DNA of 64,000 bases from Nocardioides luteus. GTDB taxonomy: Bacteria > Actinomycetota > Actinomycetes > Propionibacteriales > Nocardioidaceae. The stretch's first letter is position 1, and every line of letters begins with the position of its first letter. The position numbers and the translations under genes are program-made. The DNA lies in contig NZ_JADOVJ010000001.1 in assembly GCF_015752315.1 (NCBI RefSeq), positions 1,302,001-1,366,000 of the forward strand. The letters are read 5' to 3'. This document shows positions 1 to 8,035 of the stretch, piece by piece. A model generated the notes under the pieces. It had not been told where the DNA came from. It did no database searches and saw only the letters and a list, made by a program, of their open reading frames with translations.

Positions 1-1209
1 GTCATCGTCTAGTAAAAGGGGCGCGCGGTAGGCCCACTGCACGACGGTGCGCTGAGGCGCCCAGCCGCGGAAGGTGCCGATCGTGTCGACGGACTCCACA
101 GAGATCCGGGTCAGCTCGCCGCCCAGCTCGGCATGCTGTCGCGTCAGGAGCTGCTCGGTCTCCAGGGTGACGCCGTGGACGACCAGACGACCGCCGGGGC
201 GGAGGGCGGCGAGGCAGGTGTCGAGGACGCCGGGGCGGGTTGCGCCGCCGCCGATGAAGATCGCGTCGGGGGAGCGGAGGCCGGGCAGGGCGTCGGGGGC
301 GCGGCCCTCGACGACGGCGAGGCCGGGTACGCCGAGGCGGGTCGCGTTGCGGGCGATCCGGGCGGCCCGCTCGGGGCTGGCCTCGATGGCCGTCGTGGTG
401 CAGGAGGGGTGCGCCCGCATCCACTCGATCCCGACCGAGCCGGCGCCGGCGCCGACGTCCCACAGGTGCGCCCCAGGAGTGGGTGCCAGTCGGGCCAGGG
501 CCGAGGCGCGCAGGTCGCGCTTGGTCAGCTGGCCGTCGTTCTCGAAGACGTCATCGGGCAGGCCCGCAGCCCAGCCGAGAGAGGGCGCGCCGACGCACTC
601 GATCGCGACGATGTTGAGCCGTGGTGACTCGCCCGCCCAGGTCGAGGCCGTCCCCGTCCGGGCGCTCTCGGTCTCTGCGCCCAGCTCGCCGAGGACGGTC
701 ATCGTCGACGCGCCGAACCCGCTCGTGATCAGCAGGTTCGCGAGCTCGGCCGGGGTCGACCCGTCGGAGGAGAGGGCCAGGATCCGGCGGCCGGGGGCGA
801 GCTCGCGGGCGACCAGCGACACGTCGCGGCCGACCAGACTGACTGCCACGCACGACTCGGCCGGCCAGCCCATCCGGGCGCGGGCGAGGGCGACGGAGGA
901 GACGGCCGGCTCGATGCGTACGTTGGCTGCTCCGAGCAGGTCGATCAGGGTCGTACCGATGCCGGAGACCAGCGGGTCGCCCGAGGCCAGCGCGACGACA
1001 GGGGCGTCCGTCGGCAGCGACTCGAGCAGGGCCGGGAGCCCCTCGCGCAGCGGCGAGGGCCAGGGCTCGCGCCGCTGGCCGGGAACGTCGGGGACGAGGT
1101 CGAGATGACGCTTGCCGCCGAGGAGGGTCGCGGCGTCCTGGATCAGCTGCTGGTGACGTACGGGGATCTCGTCCCAACCTCCGGCACCGATGCCCACCAC
1201 GACGATCAT
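1..1209 (-). CDS. cobL: Precorrin-6Y C5,15-methyltransferase (decarboxylating), CobL (CbiE-CbiT fusion), 3' end cut off
   Basis: An open frame of 403 codons runs from ATG (1209-1207) to base 1 with no stop, so the last few residues lie outside the window. The N-terminal half is a CbiE-type SAM-dependent methyltransferase (start MIVVVGIGAGGWDE, then ALASGDPLVSGIGTTL). The C-terminal half is a CbiT domain with the SAM-binding loop VGAGAGSVGIEW. CobL methylates C5 and C15 of precorrin-6Y and decarboxylates the C12 acetate in the aerobic B12 pathway. The length matches the family (about 400 residues), so little is missing. A TAGCGT -10 box 8 nt before the ATG suggests a leaderless or nearly leaderless transcript, divergent from the chelatase operon. 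Confidence 0.93.
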   Translation of the reverse strand, partial: MIVVVGIGAGGWDEIPVRHQQLIQDAATLLGGKRHLDLVPDVPGQRREPWPSPLREGLPALLESLPTDAPVVALASGDPLVSGIGTTLIDLLGAANVRIEPAVSSVALARARMGWPAESCVAVSLVGRDVSLVARELAPGRRILALSSDGSTPAELANLLITSGFGASTMTVLGELGAETESARTGTASTWAGESPRLNIVAIECVGAPSLGWAAGLPDDVFENDGQLTKRDLRASALARLAPTPGAHLWDVGAGAGSVGIEWMRAHPSCTTTAIEASPERAARIARNATRLGVPGLAVVEGRAPDALPGLRSPDAIFIGGGATRPGVLDTCLAALRPGGRLVVHGVTLETEQLLTRQHAELGGELTRISVESVDTIGTFRGWAPQRTVVQWAYRAPLLLDDD

Positions 1210-1217
1210 GAGGCCAG

Positions 1218-1227
1218 ACGCTACAGT
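1218..1227. promoter_or_regulatory. Overlapping divergent -10 boxes for cobL and the chelatase operon
   Basis: On the minus strand TAGCGT (1223-1218) lies 8 nt before the cobL ATG. On the plus strand TACAGT (1222-1227) lies just before the cobalamin riboswitch. The two hexamers share bases 1222-1223, so one AT-rich spot may open for both directions. No convincing -35 was found for either. This is inferred from -10 motifs only. Confidence 0.45.
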
Positions 1228-1235
1228 GACCGCAC

Positions 1236-1400
1236 AGGCGCGAGGTGCCCCGACTGCCCAGTCATCGGCTCGAGAGGAGAGCTGGTGAGGACGGTGGGAC
1301 GGGAGAATCTGGGAAGCCGGTGAGATTCCGGCACAGGCCCGCTGCGGTGAACCGAGCCCCACACGGGGGACTCGGCAAGTCCGAAGACCGGCCCCGCGTC
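1236..1400 (+). ncRNA. Cobalamin riboswitch before the chelatase-cobO-cobBC-cobD operon
   Basis: The leader carries the conserved B12-element core: GGGAAGCCGGTGAGATTCCG then GCACAGGCCCGCTGCGGTGA (1311-1350), and the terminal AGTCCGAAGACCGGCC box (1379-1394). The start codon follows about 40 nt later behind a GGGAGCGGGAG Shine-Dalgarno stretch, so control could act on ribosome access. I see no clear U-tract terminator. It should lower expression of the four downstream cobalamin genes when adenosylcobalamin is plentiful. Confidence 0.9.
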
Positions 1401-1435
1401 CATCCATCCAACGCGATAGGGAGCGGGAGCCTCTC

Positions 1436-3553
1436 ATGCCGGTGCACTATCCATTTTCTGCCGTCCTCGGCTGTCAGGCGGACGACCTCGACGACATGGG
1501 CCTCGCGCTCGTGCTCACCACGATCTCCCCGGAGATCGGCGGGGTCCTGGTCCGCGGCGAGAAGGGGACCGCGAAGTCGACGGCCGTACGCGGCCTGGCG
1601 GCCGTGCTGCCCTCGATCTCGGTCTATGCGGGGGACCGGTTCTCGATCGACCCCGCCGACCCGTCCGCGGAGTCGCCGGACGGGCCGTTCGGGTCCGCTG
1701 CCGTCGTGGAGAGCCGGCCGGTGCGGCTGGTCGAGCTCCCGGTCGGTGCGACCGAGGACCGGGTCGTGGGCTCGCTCCATCTGGAGAGCGCGCTGTCGCG
1801 CGGTGCGGTCGAGTTCGAGCCGGGGCTGCTCGCCCGGGCCCACCGCGGACTGCTCTACGTCGACGAGGTCAACCTGCTCCACGACCACCTGGTCGACCTG
1901 CTCCTGGACGCGGCCGCGATGGGCCGGGTCTCGGTCGAGCGCGACGGGGTCTCGGTCGAGCACGCCGCCCGGTTCGTGCTGATCGGCACCATGAACCCCG
2001 AGGAGGGCGAGCTGCGCCCGCAGCTGCTGGACCGCTTCGGGCTCACCGTCGAGGTTGCCGCTCCTCGCGATCCCGCCCTCCGGGCGGAGGTCGTACGCCG
2101 CCGGATGGCCTTCGACCTGGACGCTCCCGCGTTCGTCGAGCGCTATGTGGCCGCCGAGCGTGACCTGACCGCCCGGGTGTCCGCCGCCCGCGCGCTGGTC
2201 GGGAAGGTCCGGCTCACCGCACCGGGGCTGCTCAAGATCGCCGAGGTCTGCGCGGCCTTCGAGGTCGACGGGCTGCGCGCCGACATCGTCACCGCCCGCA
2301 CCGCGGTCGCCCACGCCGCCTGGGCCGGGCGCTCCGAGGTCACCCGCGAAGACATCCGCCGGGCCGCACTCCTGGCCCTTCCGCACCGCCGCCGTCGCAA
2401 CCCGTTCGACGCTCCCGGTCTCGACGAGGACCTGCTCGACCGCATCCTCGGCGACGAGGAACTGCCGCCGGAGCCCCCGGAGGGTGGGCCTTCGGATGGC
2501 TCGGACAGCGAAGACTCTGTTGGTCTCGACACGCCTCCGCCTAGCGGCTCCGGCGGCTCGACCGACGCGGAGGACGGTTCGACCGACGCGGAACCCCCGT
2601 CGGTCGAGCCCGCGAGCGAAGCGAGCGGTGTCGAGACCAACACAGCCGATGACGCACCCGACCAGGCCCAATCTCCTTCCGGCGTCGCAGGCGAGTCCGT
2701 CACCGCCGCCGCCCCGGCCTACCGCCCCCGCCTCCTGACCGTCACCGGCCTGGGCACCGGCCGCACCGGCGGCCGGAGCAAGGCGATCGGCAGCAGCGGC
2801 CGCCGGATCGGCGCGAACACCAGCGTCCGCGGCTCCCTCCATCTCGTCGAGACGCTCAAGGCGGCCGCTGGCAAGCAGGCCGCCCGGCCGCGTACGTCCG
2901 CGAAGGTCGAGCTGCGCATCGAGGACCTCCGCACCGCGGTCCGTGAGGGTCGCGAGGCCAACCTGGTGCTCTTCTGCGTGGACGCGTCCGGGTCCATGGC
3001 CGCGCGCAAGCGGATGGCGCAGGTGAAGGCCGCGGTCCTCTCGCTGCTCCTCGACGCCTACCGGCGCCGCGACAAGGTCGGGATGATCACCTTCCGCGGC
3101 GAGGGCGCCGAGCTGGTGCTGCCGCCGACCGGGTCGGTCGACCTCGCAGCGGCCCGTCTCGACGAGGTGCCCGCCGGAGGACGTACGCCGCTGGCCGAAG
3201 GCCTCCTCGAGGCCGCCCGAGTGCTGCAGCGCGAGCACCTGCGTGACCCCGATCTGCGGCCGCTGCTGGTGGTCGTCACCGACGGTCGCGCCAACTCGTC
3301 CCGAAAAACTGCGCAGACCCACGGTAAGGACGCCGTCCGACGCTCGCAGCAGGCCGCCGCGTACGTCGCCGGCCTGGGCGTCACCACCGTCGTCATCGAC
3401 TCCGAGAGCGGACCGATGCGGCTCGGGCTGGCGCGTCAACTGGCCGAGCACCTGGGCGCCGAGCACGTCCCGGTCGCCGAGGTGAGCGCCGAGGCGCTGA
3501 CGTCGGCCGTCCACGGGTTCACCGGATCCACCATGGGAAGGGGCGCTGCCTGA
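1436..3553 (+). CDS. Chelatase ATPase/VWA subunit (magnesium-chelatase ChlI/ChlD type, cobalt chelatase partner of CobN)
   Basis: A 705-residue fusion of an AAA+ ATPase (ChlI/BchI type) and a VWA domain (ChlD/BchD type). Visible are Walker A GEKGTAKST near residue 40, Walker B LLYVDEVNLL near residue 140, and the MIDAS motif DASGSM near residue 520. With CobN it would drive ATP-dependent cobalt insertion into hydrogenobyrinate a,c-diamide; actinobacteria commonly use this protein instead of CobS/CobT chelatase subunits. The linker between the domains (about residues 360-403) is encoded by a REP-like repeat pair, giving [15 protein letters not shown] and SGVETNT. The stop overlaps cobO as TGATG. 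It is first in the riboswitch-controlled operon. Confidence 0.9.
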   Translation: MPVHYPFSAVLGCQADDLDDMGLALVLTTISPEIGGVLVRGEKGTAKSTAVRGLAAVLPSISVYAGDRFSIDPADPSAESPDGPFGSAAVVESRPVRLVELPVGATEDRVVGSLHLESALSRGAVEFEPGLLARAHRGLLYVDEVNLLHDHLVDLLLDAAAMGRVSVERDGVSVEHAARFVLIGTMNPEEGELRPQLLDRFGLTVEVAAPRDPALRAEVVRRRMAFDLDAPAFVERYVAAERDLTARVSAARALVGKVRLTAPGLLKIAEVCAAFEVDGLRADIVTARTAVAHAAWAGRSEVTREDIRRAALLALPHRRRRNPFDAPGLDEDLLDRILGDEELPPEPPEGGPSDGSDSEDSVGLDTPPPSGSGGSTDAEDGSTDAEPPSVEPASEASGVETNTADDAPDQAQSPSGVAGESVTAAAPAYRPRLLTVTGLGTGRTGGRSKAIGSSGRRIGANTSVRGSLHLVETLKAAAGKQAARPRTSAKVELRIEDLRTAVREGREANLVLFCVDASGSMAARKRMAQVKAAVLSLLLDAYRRRDKVGMITFRGEGAELVLPPTGSVDLAAARLDEVPAGGRTPLAEGLLEAARVLQREHLRDPDLRPLLVVVTDGRANSSRKTAQTHGKDAVRRSQQAAAYVAGLGVTTVVIDSESGPMRLGLARQLAEHLGAEHVPVAEVSAEALTSAVHGFTGSTMGRGAA
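2515..2644. repeat. REP/BIME-like repeat pair, copy A, inside the chelatase gene
   Basis: A left arm beginning TGTTGGTCTCGACACGCC (2519-2563) and an inverted right arm ending GTGTCGAGACCAACACA (2601-2644) are arranged tail to tail. Each arm can fold on itself through a variable GC-rich stem. Between them CGACCGACGCGGA is partly duplicated. The whole unit is read in frame as a Pro/Gly/Ser/Thr-rich linker. Confidence 0.85.
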
Positions 3554-4167
3554 TGCCGAAGGGACAGCCGCTGAACGTGCCCGACGACGGGCTCACCACC
3601 CGCCAGCGCCGCAACCGGCCGCTGGTGATGGTCCACACCGGTCCCGGCAAGGGGAAGTCGACCGCCGCCTTCGGCCTCGCGCTGCGCGGCTGGAACCAGG
3701 GCTGGCGGATCGGGGTCTTCCAGTTCGTGAAGTCGGCCAAGTGGCGCATCGGCGAGCAGACCGTGCTCGAGCGCCTCGGCAAGCTGCACGAGGAGACCGG
3801 CGAGGGCGGACCGGTCGACTGGCACAAGATGGGCTCCGGCTGGTCCTGGAGCCGCAAGCAGGGGGAGGCCGAGGACCACGCCGCGGCCGCCGCCGAGGGC
3901 TGGGCCGAGATCAAGCGGTGCCTGGCCGACGAGCGCTACGACCTGCTCGTCCTCGACGAGTTCACCTACCCGATCAAGTGGGGCTGGGTCGACGCCGCCG
4001 AGGTCGCCTCGGTGCTCGCCGAGCGGCCGGGGCGCCAGCACGTCGTCATCACCGGCCGCGACGCCGATCCCGCCGTGCTCGAGGTCGCCGACCTGGTCAC
4101 CGAGATGACCAAGATCAAGCACCCCATGGACGCCGGGCAGAAGGGCCAGAAGGGCATCGAATGGTGA
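3553..4167 (+). CDS. cobO: Cob(I)yrinic acid a,c-diamide adenosyltransferase CobO
   Basis: 204 residues with the P-loop VHTGPGKGKSTAAFG near residue 30 and the family signature DLLVLDEFTYPIKWGW near residue 140, as in CobA/CobO/BtuR. It attaches the adenosyl group of ATP to the reduced corrinoid cobalt to make the 5'-deoxyadenosyl ligand. The ATG overlaps the chelatase stop by one base, and its stop lies 7 nt inside cobB-cobC, so the operon looks translationally coupled. The length is normal. Confidence 0.95.
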   Translation: MPKGQPLNVPDDGLTTRQRRNRPLVMVHTGPGKGKSTAAFGLALRGWNQGWRIGVFQFVKSAKWRIGEQTVLERLGKLHEETGEGGPVDWHKMGSGWSWSRKQGEAEDHAAAAAEGWAEIKRCLADERYDLLVLDEFTYPIKWGWVDAAEVASVLAERPGRQHVVITGRDADPAVLEVADLVTEMTKIKHPMDAGQKGQKGIEW

Positions 4168-6653
4168 CCCTGCCCCGGCTGGTGGTTGCGGCTCCGTCGA
4201 CGGGTTCGGGGAAGACGACGATCGCGACCGGGCTGATGGCGGCGCTGCGCGCCTCCGGGATGACCGTGAGCGGGCACAAGGTCGGCCCGGACTACATCGA
4301 CCCCGGCTACCACGCGCTCGCGACCGGACGCCCGGGCCGCAACCTCGACCCGCACCTGGTCGGCGTCGAGCGGGTGGTGCCGCTGCTGCTCCACGGTGCC
4401 GCTGGTGCCGAGGTGGCGGTCATCGAGGGCGTCATGGGGCTCTACGACGGCCGCCTCGGCACCGACGGCTTCGCCTCCACCGCGCATGTCGCCGCACTGA
4501 CCTCCTCGCCGGTCGTCCTGGTCCTCGACGTCGCCCGGATGTCCCGCTCCGCTGCCGCGATCGCCGCCGGGATGGCGGCCTTCGACCCGTCCGTACGCAT
4601 CGGGGGAGTCGTGCTCAACCGCTGCTCTCCCGGGCGCAACGCCGAGGAGATCCGGCGAGCGCTGGAGCAGGTCGGTCTGCCGGTGCTCGGCATGCTCCCG
4701 CGGGACGAGTCGCTCGCCTCCCCGTCGCGTCACCTGGGTCTCGTCCCGGTCGCCGAGCGCGACGAGTCCGTCGCGCTGATCGAGCGCCTGGGGGAGCAGG
4801 TCGCCGCCCACCTCGACCTGTCCGCCCTGCTCGACGTCGCCCGCTCCGCTCCCGATCTGGACGCCGAGCCGTGGGATCCGGCCACGGCGCTGGAGATGGA
4901 CGCCGCGCCGGGCGGGGAGCGTCCGGTCGTCGCGGTCGCGGGCGGCCGGGCGTTCACGTTCCGCTACCCCGAGACCGAGGAGCTCCTGGAGGCCGGAGGC
5001 TGCGACGTACGCCCCTTCGACCCGCTCACCGATCCCGCGCTCCCCGAGGGCACGAGGGGGATCTATCTCGGTGGCGGCTTCCCGGAGGTGTACGCCGCCG
5101 ACCTGGCCGCCAACACGAGCCTGCTCCGCGACCTGAGGGCCGCCGTCGAGGCCGGGATCCCGACCGTCGCCGAGTGTGCCGGACTCCTCTACCTGGCCGA
5201 GTCGCTCGACGAGGTCCCGATGGCCGGCGCCATCCCCACCCGGGCTGCGATGAGCGAGCGCCTGACCCTGCGCTACCCGGTCGCCACCGCCGAGTCCGAC
5301 TCCTTCCTCACCCGCGCCGGCGAGCAGGTGACCGGCCACGAGTTCCACCGCACCATCACCTCGCCCCCGGCCGGCACCCAGGCGGCGTGGGCCGTCGACG
5401 GTGTGCAGACAGGCTTCAGCAGCGACACCGTCCACGCGTCGTACCTCCACGTGCATTGGGCCGGCCATCCACACCTTGCCCGCCGCTTCGCCGAATCCGT
5501 CGGTCGAGCCGCCCCGGCTGGTCGAGCCGCGAGCGCCAGCGAGCGTGTCGAGACCAACACGGTCGAATCGAGCGCGACCGGGGACCGTGTTGGTCTCGAC
5601 ACGCCTCCGCCCAGCAGCTCCGGCGGCTCGACCAGCGAGGTGGCCGACCCGTTGCGGCACCACGGCGATGTCGAGGTGGGCGACGGGCTGCTCGACTTCG
5701 CGGTGAACGTCTACCCGGACCCGCGACCGGAGTGGCTGGACCAGGCGCTCCACGACTCGCTGGCCCCCACCGCCTACCCCGACGAGGAGCCGGCGCGCGC
5801 GGCGCTGGCCAAGCATCACGGCCGCGAGCGCACCGAGGTGCTCCCGACGGCCGGTGCGGCCGAGGCGTTCACGCTGGTCGCCCGGGCCAGGACGTGGCGT
5901 AAACCGGTCGTCGTGCACCCGCAGTTCACCGAGCCCCACGCGGCGCTCGAGCAGGCCAGCCACACGGTGACCGAGGTGCGCCTCCGTGCCGAGGACGGGT
6001 TCGTCCTCGACCCGGCAGCCGTACCCGGTGACGCCGACCTGGTCGTCGTCGGCAACCCGACCAACCCCACCGGAGTGCTCCATCCCGCCGCCACCCTCCG
6101 CGGACTCCTCCGCCCCGGCCGCCTGGTCGTGGTCGACGAGGCGTTCATGGACGCGGTCCCCGGCGAGCCCGAGACCCTCACCGCGGAGCGGGCCGAGGGC
6201 CTGCTGGTGATCCGGAGCCTGACGAAGCACTGGTCGATCCCGGGGGTCCGCGCGGGCTACGTCGTCGGCGACGCCACCGCGATCGGCGACCTCGAGGCCG
6301 TACGCACCCCGTGGTCCGTCTCGGCCACCGCCGGCGCCGCGATGCTCGCCTGCGCCACCGAGCGCGCGAGCGCCGAGGCCCGCGAGCGCGCCGAGCGCAT
6401 CGCCACCTGGCGCGAACACCTCGAGGCGGGCCTGCGCGAGCAGCAGATCGAGTACGTCCCCTCGACCGCCTCCTTCGTCCTGGCCCGCCCCGGCGCCGGG
6501 GTCCGGGAGGCCCTGCGTGAGCAGGGCATCGCCGTACGCCGCGCCGACACCTTCCCCGGGCTCGGCCCGGACTGGGTGCGGATCGCGGTGCGCCCCGAGG
6601 AGATCACCGACCAGCTCCTGACCGCCCTGCGGCGGACCGGGGGAGACCGGTGA
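4161..6653 (+). CDS. cobB-cobC: CobB-CobC fusion: cobyrinate a,c-diamide synthase joined to threonine-phosphate decarboxylase-like aminotransferase
   Basis: An 830-residue protein starting MVTLPRLVVAAPSTGSGKTT at an ATG overlapping the cobO stop. Residues 1 to about 445 are CobB/CbiA: a dethiobiotin-synthetase-like P-loop, then a class I glutaminase domain with YLGGGFPEVYA and Cys in VAECAGLLYL. It amidates the a and c side chains. Residues from about 495 to 830 are a fold-type I PLP enzyme of the CobC/CobD decarboxylase group with NPTNPTG, DEAFMD and the PLP lysine in SLTKHWSIPG, expected to make aminopropanol phosphate. The joining segment (about 453-491) is encoded by REP-like repeat copy B. 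Whether the cell makes one polypeptide is not shown. An upstream in-frame extension to 3741 lies over cobO and is rejected as a start. Confidence 0.9.
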   Translation: MVTLPRLVVAAPSTGSGKTTIATGLMAALRASGMTVSGHKVGPDYIDPGYHALATGRPGRNLDPHLVGVERVVPLLLHGAAGAEVAVIEGVMGLYDGRLGTDGFASTAHVAALTSSPVVLVLDVARMSRSAAAIAAGMAAFDPSVRIGGVVLNRCSPGRNAEEIRRALEQVGLPVLGMLPRDESLASPSRHLGLVPVAERDESVALIERLGEQVAAHLDLSALLDVARSAPDLDAEPWDPATALEMDAAPGGERPVVAVAGGRAFTFRYPETEELLEAGGCDVRPFDPLTDPALPEGTRGIYLGGGFPEVYAADLAANTSLLRDLRAAVEAGIPTVAECAGLLYLAESLDEVPMAGAIPTRAAMSERLTLRYPVATAESDSFLTRAGEQVTGHEFHRTITSPPAGTQAAWAVDGVQTGFSSDTVHASYLHVHWAGHPHLARRFAESVGRAAPAGRAASASERVETNTVESSATGDRVGLDTPPPSSSGGSTSEVADPLRHHGDVEVGDGLLDFAVNVYPDPRPEWLDQALHDSLAPTAYPDEEPARAALAKHHGRERTEVLPTAGAAEAFTLVARARTWRKPVVVHPQFTEPHAALEQASHTVTEVRLRAEDGFVLDPAAVPGDADLVVVGNPTNPTGVLHPAATLRGLLRPGRLVVVDEAFMDAVPGEPETLTAERAEGLLVIRSLTKHWSIPGVRAGYVVGDATAIGDLEAVRTPWSVSATAGAAMLACATERASAEARERAERIATWREHLEAGLREQQIEYVPSTASFVLARPGAGVREALREQGIAVRRADTFPGLGPDWVRIAVRPEEITDQLLTALRRTGGDR
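5519..5634. repeat. REP/BIME-like repeat pair, copy B, at the CobB-CobC junction
   Basis: The arm TGGTCGAGCCGCGAGCGCCA...GTGTCGAGACCAACACGG (5519-5562) is followed head to head by CCGTGTTGGTCTCGACACGC...CTCGACCAG (5585-5635). It stays in frame and encodes ASERVETNTV and [15 protein letters not shown] between two enzyme domains. Confidence 0.87.
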
Positions 6654-7576
6654 GCCCACGGGCGATCGGGCTGCTGGCCGGCTTCGCGCTGGATCGCCTG
6701 CTCGGCGATCCCCGGCGCTACCACCCGGTCGCCGGCTTCGGCACGGTCGCGATGAAGGCGGAGCAGACGTGCTACGCGGACGATCGTGCCCGAGGAGTCC
6801 TCCACACCGCGACGCTGGTCGGGGGAGCGGTCGTCCTCGGCGCCGCCGCCGAGCGCCTCGCTCCCGGCCGGGCCGGGAAGATGTTGGTCACCGCCGCCGC
6901 CACCTGGGCTGTCCTGGGCGGCCGCTCGCTGGAACGCGAGGCACTGGCGGTCCACGCACACCTCGACACGGGTGACCTGCCCGCCGCGCGGCAGCGGCTG
7001 ACCCACCTCGTCGGCCGCGACACCGCCGAGCTCGATGCGTCCGAGGTCTCCCGCGCGGTGGTCGAGAGCGTCGCGGAGAACACCTCCGACGCGGTGGTCG
7101 CGCCGCTGGTGTGGGGTGCGCTCGCGGGCGTACCCGGCCTTCTCGGCTACCGCGCCGCCAACACCCTGGACGCGATGGTCGGCCACCACAACGACCGCTA
7201 CGAGCGCTTCGGCTGGGCCAGCGCCCGCCTCGACGACCTGCTCAACCTCCCCGGCTCACGACTCTCCGGCCTGCTCACCCTGGCCGCCGCGCCGTCACGG
7301 GCGACGCAGGCCTGGCAGGCCTGGCGCCGCGACGCAGCGCAGCACCCGAGCCCGAACGCGGGTGTCGTCGAGGCGTCCTTCGCCGGTGCCCTCGACATCC
7401 GCCTCGGCGGCACGAACCGCTACTACGGCAACCGGGTCGAGCACCGCGCGGTCATGGGTGACGGCCGCGCCGCCACCCCCGCGGACGTCGTCGGCGCCAC
7501 CACCCTGGCCCGCAGGGTCGGCATCGGCGCGGCCCTGGTCGCGGCGGCGTACGCGGCGGTCGCTCAGCGCCCGTGA
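6650..7576 (+). CDS. cobD: Adenosylcobinamide-phosphate synthase CobD/CbiB
   Basis: 308 residues, GTG start overlapping the cobB-cobC stop as GTGA. It has the CbiB hallmarks: N-terminal GFALDRLLGDPRRYHPVAGFG, ESVAENTSDAVVAPLVWGAL near residue 145, and NTLDAMVGHHNDRYERFGWA. It is an integral membrane protein that joins aminopropanol phosphate to adenosylcobyric acid. The upstream CobC domain would supply that substrate, so the last two genes cover consecutive steps. The 3' end overlaps the convergent [2Fe-2S] gene by 13 bp. Confidence 0.95.
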   Translation: MSPRAIGLLAGFALDRLLGDPRRYHPVAGFGTVAMKAEQTCYADDRARGVLHTATLVGGAVVLGAAAERLAPGRAGKMLVTAAATWAVLGGRSLEREALAVHAHLDTGDLPAARQRLTHLVGRDTAELDASEVSRAVVESVAENTSDAVVAPLVWGALAGVPGLLGYRAANTLDAMVGHHNDRYERFGWASARLDDLLNLPGSRLSGLLTLAAAPSRATQAWQAWRRDAAQHPSPNAGVVEASFAGALDIRLGGTNRYYGNRVEHRAVMGDGRAATPADVVGATTLARRVGIGAALVAAAYAAVAQRP

Positions 7577-7920
7577 CGGAACGCTCGGGCCATGACCGCC
7601 GGCGGTGCGTCGGCGACGCCCGGCCCGCCAGCGCGGGTCCACTCGGCCAGCGCGTCGGCGACCCGCTCCGAGCCGGCCCGGGCGACCCAGACGGGCTTCG
7701 CCCCACGCTGCCGCCCCTCGGGTGAGGGGCCGACGACCACGACGTCGGCCCGTTCGCACGGGCCGAGGCAGTCGGCGACACGTACGGTCGCCGACTCCCC
7801 GGCCGCCGCGTTCAGCGTGCTGAGCACGGCGGCGTGGTCCACCCCGGGCGACTTCCGCTCGGTCCCGCAGCAGCAGCCGCGGCAGACCGTCAGCGTCGGC
7901 CGCCCGGCGGGGGCGCTCAT
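7564..7920 (-). CDS. Thioredoxin-like [2Fe-2S] ferredoxin-family protein
   Basis: 118 residues. An N-terminal TVCRGCCCGTERKS cluster and a later ADCLGPCERADVVVV give the Cys pattern of thioredoxin-fold [2Fe-2S] proteins often found beside cobalamin genes. The start overlaps the preceding 38-codon ORF by 4 nt (ATGA), making it the last gene of the nrdB-nrdA operon. A role as electron carrier for the reductase or a corrinoid reductase is only inferred from position. The Cys-rich start has one more cysteine than a simple four-ligand set needs. Confidence 0.75.
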   Translation of the reverse strand: MSAPAGRPTLTVCRGCCCGTERKSPGVDHAAVLSTLNAAAGESATVRVADCLGPCERADVVVVGPSPEGRQRGAKPVWVARAGSERVADALAEWTRAGGPGVADAPPAVMARAFRHGR

Positions 7921-8033
7921 CCTTCGCAGGCCTCGCAGTCCGGGCCGTTCTCGATGGCACAGACAGCGGCGTCGCTCCAGTCGTCCCAGCTCAGGTCGTC
8001 GATGGCGTCGGTGGTGGTCGGGTTCTCGTTCAT
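7917..8033 (-). CDS. 38-residue ORF resembling the C-terminal redox tail of ribonucleotide reductase alpha
   Basis: ATG at 8033, five bases after the start of the nrdA stop codon; TGA at 7919-7917 overlaps the next gene. The end reads AAVCAIENGPDCEACEG. Class I NrdA proteins typically end in a flexible tail with the same layout (C-S/A-I-x-N-x-x-C-x-A-C) that re-reduces the active-site disulfide. The NrdA here stops right after its tyrosine dyad and a Ser/Thr-rich stretch and has no such tail. An AAAGG lies about 8 nt before this ATG, so independent initiation is plausible. A -1 shift near the end of nrdA would also join the two frames. Function in trans is my inference. Confidence 0.7.
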   Translation of the reverse strand: MNENPTTTDAIDDLSWDDWSDAAVCAIENGPDCEACEG

Positions 8034-8035
8034 GG

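Noticed and set aside
3966..6659. An 897-codon open frame on the minus strand
   Set aside because: It is a shadow of cobO and cobB-cobC in GC-rich DNA. Its product has no recognisable domain, while the plus-strand frame has clear CobO, CobB and CobC motifs.
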